Part shown: positions 58,416 through 64,000 of the stretch, piece by piece
Position numbering within the stretch: the stretch's first letter is position 1
Layout: each line of letters begins with the position of its first letter
Origin: Zea mays
Lineage: Eukaryota; Streptophyta; Magnoliopsida; Poales; Poaceae
Direction of reading: 5' to 3'
Assembly (NCBI RefSeq): GCF_902167145.1
Contig: NC_050099.1
Span: 9,190,434-9,254,433 of the forward strand
Length of the DNA stretch: 64,000 nucleotides
The notes under the pieces: model-generated
What the model was told of the DNA's origin: nothing
The model's database searches: none
What the model saw: only the letters and a program-made list of their open reading frames with translations
Made by a program: the position numbers and the translations under genes

Positions 58416-59600
58416 TGTGATACCCGGTTTGCAAAGAGAAGTTGGAGATCATTTTTTGCTTTGTTTTCTTTTGTTGTTTCTCTCTCGGGTGGTGCGTTTT
58501 TGGGGTTTGGAATTTTTGGGAAGCATTCACCAGTAAAATAGTAGAATAAGGTTTAGTCTCATGTGCTGGGGTCGGGAGTTGGCGTGTGAACTAGTTGGGC
58601 CATGGTTCGTGATCCGGCCCACTAGTTTCCCCTAACCCTAGCCGCCCTCCTCTAATCCCTTGGGATTTTTTCAGCTGCCCCCTCCCTTATCTCTTGTGCA
58701 GCCGCCCCACCCCTCTCTTTAGCCTTGGACGCCACCCCCTCTCACTCCTCCACCCATTTGCAGCCACCACCCACCTTCCCCATCAAACCCTAGCCGCCCC
58801 TCATCAAGCCCTTCTCTCCAAGGTGCCATTCCTTTCCCGCTCGGATCTACGTCGCGTTGGTGCAAGTCTCCCATTGGTTTTGGTGGAGGGAAGAAGAAGG
58901 GAGGAAAGGGGGAGGATTCAAGGTGATTTTGTGTTTGTATCTTGTATAATTGTGATGCAATCCAATCGATTATATGTTTATTTATGCGAATCGGTAGAGG
59001 TGCTGTCCAGAAATTTTGTGGGTGGGTGAACAGCAGTAGTTCTAGGGATTTCTGGGAATTTTTCGTGGGAAATTGGTGGGAATCAGTGGGAGAATCATGT
59101 AGAGCTTTATCATACCTTTCCAACGAATACTTATATGCTCGATTCGGAATTATATTTTAAAAGATATCGTTGTTTGAATCCGGATATGTTGCTGTCCAAA
59201 AAAACAGATTTCTGCAGGTGGACGAACAGCAGTAGTAGTAGCAGTTTTTGGGGATTTTTCGTGGGAAATTAGTGGTAATCAATATGAGAATCATGTAGAG
59301 CTTGATCATACCTTTCCAACAAGTACTTATGCGCTCGATTCGGAATTATATTTTAAAAGATATCGCTGTTTGAATCCGGGTATATCGCTGCCCAAAAGAA
59401 AAAAAACAGATTGCAGGGTTCATCTTGTGAACTGTTTTGGGCTAATTAGGTGTTGAAATTTAATTATAAATTTTATACAAAAATTGTGGGGAATTTTATG
59501 TAGATGCCTCTGGAGTTTTTGTTTGTCACCATTGCTGTCATAACTTTAAAGATATGAAATGGTTAAGCAGTGCCACTGCAGTGGGGGATATGGAGAGAGT
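58416..59600 (+). repeat. Split chromovirus-type LTR, 5' half forward
   Basis: It starts precisely with the LTR terminus TGTGATACCCGG and follows the element C LTR to its middle (...GGAGAGA at about 59599), then passes directly into PME1 copy 4. Lengths 1192 + 1185 = 2377 bp, against 2378 for the element C 5' LTR. Confidence 0.85.
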
Positions 59601-59810
59601 GCGTGCGGAACAAGAACAAGAACAAGGTCGTCGAGATACCACCTGGACCATCTTATACCTGGAATACGGCAACGACGGCGCCGGTGTCGACACAGCCGGC
59701 CGCGTCAAGTGGCCGGGCTTCCGCGTCCTCAACGCCGACGCCGAGGCGGCCGTGTACACGGCGGACACATTCATCAACGCGAGCAAGTGGCTCCGCCGCC
59801 ACACGCCTGA
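59601..59810 (+). pseudogene. PME type 1, copy 4, right part
   Basis: It resumes at GGAACAAGAAC with a duplicated AAGAAC. It encodes the C-terminal region (TILYLEYGNDGAGVDTAGR, FINASKW) and stops at TGA 59808. About 40 bp are missing after AGCAAGTGG, removing the VPEPIQYDHTLG end. A missing base after GTCGAG shifts the frame. It is the other half of 49974-50984. Confidence 0.82.
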
Positions 59811-60425
59811 TGGTGCTCCACTCGGCGCGCTTAAGTTAGTACTGTACTGCGCAGGCTCGCTTTCCGTTTCAGATCCCACCACCTTATTACTACGTTATTG
59901 TATGTCTCTAGTATCCAGCCATGCATCATTGCTGAGATGAATTAAGGCATATTATGGCATGCATGACGCCGTATATTTCGTGTATGCATGCATGTACCTG
60001 GACGGCTGGACCTCTACCTGTAGCTACCATTTCTCTACCGGTATTGTACGTACTCTCTCTGTATGTATGCCTATATAATATATATGTATCCTCGATCTAT
60101 ATAAATGGATTATATCTATCATTATTTCATATGAGCTGATACACACAAGTAATTGTGATACAAGCCCTACACAAGTTGGTAATAGTAGTGCTATATATAA
60201 GTAAGTCACTGGTCGGCCGACAAAATTTATACAATAACACAACTATGCAAATAGATTTGAAAACAAATATTTGCTAGTATAAATTTTGACTACGTTGGTT
60301 GCTGTGATTGGCCGCGCGGACACACAAATCGATCAGAATTCTTTTTGCAGTGATAACATTTTAGTTTTATGCGGTGCATAGGACCCACAAAAAAAATCAA
60401 ATTAACTACCACATCATATCCACCT

Positions 60426-60467
<42 letters not shown>

Positions 60468-60809
60468 TTGGCAAGAGCTAATTAAATATGTGCAAAGCCG
60501 CCAGACTACCTATGGTTGCATTGGTGATATGCCACCCGCTGTAGCACGAATGCATGCATGACGGAGCTTCTCTAACGAGCAGAGTTTCTGGCCGAGGGCT
60601 GAGCAGGTATGGAGCTGGGATAGTAGTAACGTGCAGTCCTCCAGCGCTTTCCGAAAGCTGTACGTGTCATCGATCTGTTAGAGCGCGTGCACACACACGT
60701 ACGTACGTAGAAATACATGACAAGCTAGCCAACAGTCTTGGCAACATCCATTGGCCACCATGAGGTTCTTGGTTGTTGTGCCTACGCAGTACATAGAGTT
60801 CTCTCTACT
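59811..60809. other. PME1 copy 4 downstream flank
   Basis: This is collinear with the flanks of copies 1 and 3. It contains a (TA)n run at about 60436-60465 and an ACACAC run near 60692. It ends in CTCTCTACT, where X-element interior begins. No gene is visible. Confidence 0.65.
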
Positions 60810-63189
60810 TTGAGTGCATCATATGATAGAATGAAATGTAAGTTTCTGAAATACAGTAGATGAAGACTTATATTATGTGTAGGTTAACCTTACTAGTTGG
60901 ATATTTTTCTTAGTTGAGATGTTGGATGATGTATAGTGACATCGGTTAAGCAAGTATTGTGTTGTTGTTAGGCTGTCAGTGCTCTATGTAGAGTTTTTGG
61001 CATTTCTTCGATGAACTGTGCCGCGCAAAATGTTATTGGCTCCTTGTCGGCTTTATTGCTCCATTAGTTCTGTAGATTTTCTCCCTTTTTGGTGGGGTGC
61101 AAAGTATGTTAGATTACATGATTATCTTTTCATTATGGCAAGATCAAGGTTTAGGAAGATTAGGAGTTTTGTTTCAATAGAACTACTTGTTTCATGGTGC
61201 TGTGAGGTGAGGTGTTTGATCTTCTTATGCATTCATCTGGTGTGGATGTTTCACCATTGAATTGAAATGAATTGTTGAAGTTGGTAAAGGTTGTGTTTAC
61301 TGCATATTACCCCTTCATAAAAGAGTGTCGTTTAAAGACATTGACGCTGATGTATGGCTGCATCCAAATTCGATGTTGTGAAATCGTAGTGTCGATTGCA
61401 TCTATGACTTGGTTTGAGCTTCATTACATGTTGGTTCATGCTTGATGTTAGGTGGTGTATTTTCCTTAGACAATTAGTCGAGGTAGAAGTTCTTGTGTTA
61501 ATTAAGACCAATAATGGACCCATGTTTTGAATGGTGCTACTATATGGGCTACCTTGGATGTTTTGTTGGAGTGGTCGAATTCGAGGACGAATTCTTTTTA
61601 AGGGGGGTAGAGTGTAATATCCCAAAAAAATGTTGCCAAAGGTTGATCTTCGGTGCGTGGATGTGGGAAAAGGGTTGTGGGCCGTTGGATGCTAAGTCAG
61701 AGTCATCTGTGGTGTCGTTTCGTTTCTCCCACAAAGAAACCCTAGTGGTCACCCTTTCCCCCTTTTGCCCCTTCTTGGCCGCCCCCCTTTCTCCCCCCAC
61801 ACACTTGGCCACCCCTCCCCCTTTCCCCTTGGCTGGCCGCCCTCTCCTCCCATGGAAGCCCCTCTCCACAGCTTCCTCCTCCCTCTAGATCTCCCCCCAC
61901 GCAGCAAGGATCGAGAAGAGGAGGAGCACATTGAATTGAAGAGGGAGAGAGGATCAAGGAGGTGTTCTTCACCATCTATTCTTGAAGATTTTCTTGGGGA
62001 AAACCCCAGGTATGGATGAAATCCTTGTTCCTCCTTGTAATTATGTGCTTTTGAAGGTTGTGGATCATGGGGATTAAAGGATTAGAGGTTGGATAAGATG
62101 TGGGGTTAGGTTTTGATCTCGAATTTAGTTTTCTACGAAATGGCAGATTTGACAGTTTCTGTTCATGCCAGTTTTCCGTGGTCTTAGTGGCCTCAAAAAA
62201 ATGAAAAGTCTGTATTTGAGTCCTAGATAATTTGTAGATCTTTCCGTGTCCATGAAGAACAACTCAATCGGACATCAGATCAGAAAGTTATTGCAGTTTG
62301 ATTATAGCAGTTTTTAGTCTCATAATTCTGTGCAGAATCTGTTCTCTTAAGATTTAGGCAATTTTATCAACAGAATTCAACCTTGTGTTTGTAAGAAAAG
62401 TTGTAGGTAATATCATAAGTTTTTCTGATTGTTAAAGAGTGCATTCATATGAATTATAAAACTCCAGTTATGTTTGTTTTACTATGGCTGTTCCTGTTTG
62501 CCTGACAAAAATGAGCGGGTCTGTTCACTGGTAGGTTTCATTAGGTAAATGGCCGAATTGGCTCTTCCAACTATGAAGTTCTTACTGCCAGTAGAATTTG
62601 ATGATTTTTAGTTGAGTAGTTTGTGAGATATAGATTTATGAAGTTAACTACGCTATTGTCTGAAATAGATTCAGTCAGTTATCTTGTCAGATGTTTTAGA
62701 ACTTATTGATGGCAGAATTTAATTATCATTGAATACCGAAGTTGTAGCGTATTATGTGTGGATACTCCTAGATTATTTGTTTGATATCACCACTGTTATA
62801 ATTTTAATGATACAAAATTAACAAATAGTGCTCCTGTTGTATGGCATGTGGTTTAGAGTGGGAGGCTTTCCACCAGGTCTTGGTTTCAAGTGTAGGAGCG
62901 ATTTGTTGATTGTTGGCAAATGTTTGTGAAATATTTGTACTAAGTTTTATGCCCGCTAGCAGGTGGCTACACTCCAAATCATGCCTAGTACATTTCTTCT
63001 TCTTCGATGAAGGCAAGTGAATGTAGCGGTTGTTGCTTCCGTTCTGACCTGTTGTTTCTATTGCCTACACTACAATATTGAGAAGTATTGGATTCTTTCA
63101 TAATTGGACTCTATGGTGATGCTTTACTTGCTTGCATTATACTGATGCTCAATCATATATTGATGATGATTATGATTCGAGTATGGCTC
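60805..63189 (+). mobile_element. X6: 5'-truncated X-family element in forward orientation
   Basis: It begins inside the X interior (complement of 54440 and leftward) with no LTR or duplication at the junction, and keeps the polypurine tract (about 61600-61612) and part of the 3' LTR. The junction shares CTACT (60805-60809) between PME flank and X interior, which suggests end joining. It is cut at 63189 by X7. Confidence 0.82.
61613..63189 (+). repeat. X6 3' LTR (partial)
   Basis: It starts TGTAATATCCC. The first 270 bp or so differ from the X5 LTR start, while from about 61880 (CACGCAGCAAGGATCGAG) onward it matches the X5 LTRs in complement. It is therefore a subfamily with a different outer region. 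Confidence 0.8.
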
Positions 63190-64000
63190 TGTAACACCCC
63201 GGGATCCACAAACACCCCAGAATGCTACTAAACTACACATCTAACATTCGTATATAAAATTTCGACAGCATCTCCTTTGAAAATTGCATAAACAGGGAAG
63301 CAACAAAGTATAAATAGATATCATGATAAGAAAACATAATAGGCATTAATAGTCTGCTAGCAATGGGAAGACAACCATAACGGCATGAGCTAAATTAACC
63401 AGTGCGCCCAACTAGTTAGAAACAAACATCCTTTGACAAGAAGCTTCTAATTAAATCATGACTGCGCCTAAACAGCGTTATTATAAGAGTGAAGGTGGAT
63501 GTGCTGCTACTTCCCACTTCCCTTGATGAGCAACAAGCACCTGCATTAAGTAATGCAAGAGTGAGATGAAACATCTCAGCAAGCGAATTATTTTGATGAG
63601 ATATTTAAACCACAAATTGAATTCATCAACATTTTAAAAGAGTCACAATTAAAATAAGAAATACTTATAGATATAGAACTCAGTAGTCCCACTATAACCA
63701 ATACCATCTCATTTCCTCGAACAACCACAATATGTTCTATAACACTTCCCTGCGTCAACAATATACCTACAAATATCACTTCAATTTATGCATAAGAATG
63801 CAATGTGTAGGTACTCTATCTTCATACCTCTGAGGGTATAAAACCACATCATCTGCAAATATCACTTCAATGAATTCATATGAATGCAATGCATATGTCC
63901 TCTGCCTTCATACCTCGAAGGGTATGAAGCCGCATCGTACCCCTCCTCGGGCAACGTACGATGCTAAATTGTACCAGTACGGTCGGACCATAGGTCACGA
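63190..64000 (-). mobile_element. X7: X-family LTR, partial at window end
   Basis: TGTAACACCCCGGGATCC begins directly after GGCTC (63185-63189) within the X6 LTR. The sequence follows the X5 LTRs to the window end, including block 2 (63535-63585) and the start of block 1 (63917-64000). Whether it is a solo LTR or a full element cannot be seen. Confidence 0.82.

Noticed and set aside
61742..62019. Gly/Arg-rich open frames in the X6 LTR
   Set aside because: Low-complexity purine-rich LTR sequence. Related frames in X5 LTRs have different lengths and shifts.
1..64000. CRISPR array, bacterial operon or defence system
   Set aside because: No direct repeat-spacer pattern and no bacterial genes. 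The repeats present are transposon subrepeats and microsatellites.

Overview
This window reads as a repeat-rich plant chromosome segment, most likely from a panicoid grass. It has plant pectin methylesterase (PME) genes, Ty3/gypsy retrotransposons of the Tat and chromovirus (Tekay/Del-like) lineages with tRNA-type primer binding sites, and no bacterial gene organisation. The species cannot be fixed from sequence alone. I see no intact host gene; every recognisable coding sequence carries at least one break.

The host framework is a decayed tandem array of two PME types. PME type 1 is a two-exon gene with a signal peptide, a TATA box about 110 bp upstream and an intron of about 95 bp. It appears as copy 1 (9112-10404), copy 2 (12176-13442), copy 3 (28432-29725) and copy 4 (49974-50984 plus 59601-59810). 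PME type 2 is present as a last exon at 4804-4971 and as a longer fragment at 14015-14773. With the insertions mentally removed, a block of about 9.8 kb [PME2 end - spacer carrying fragments of two unrelated genes - PME1a - PME1b] is repeated. Block A runs 4796-14.6 kb. Block B starts at 14.6 kb and is now spread over 14.6-60.8 kb by insertions.

The insertions, left to right, are as follows. T1 (1-4795) is the 3' part of a plus-strand Tat element. T2 (18736-28253) is a minus-strand Tat element of the same family, complete with both LTRs and a 5-bp duplication. T3 (31152-49648) is a minus-strand Tat element of another family. Element C (35354-45155), a plus-strand chromovirus with 2.4-kb LTRs, lies nested inside T3. 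X5 (50985-57223) is a non-coding LTR element with 2.7-kb LTRs. After it come a chromovirus-type LTR whose two halves lie in opposite orientation (57224-59600), a truncated forward X element (60805-63189) and a further X element (63190 to the window end).

All three Tat elements carry an antisense ORF (aORF) between pol and the 3' LTR. It has its own TATA box just inside the LTR, and in T1 and T3 it has introns that can only be spliced from the antisense transcript. T2 and T3 have both lost gag. X elements share primer binding site, polypurine tract and internal LTR blocks with element C, which suggests that they are its non-autonomous partners. Many premature stops, in PMEs and transposons alike, are TAG where Gln (CAG) or Trp (TGG) is expected. 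That is the pattern expected from deamination of methylated CHG cytosines in silent chromatin.
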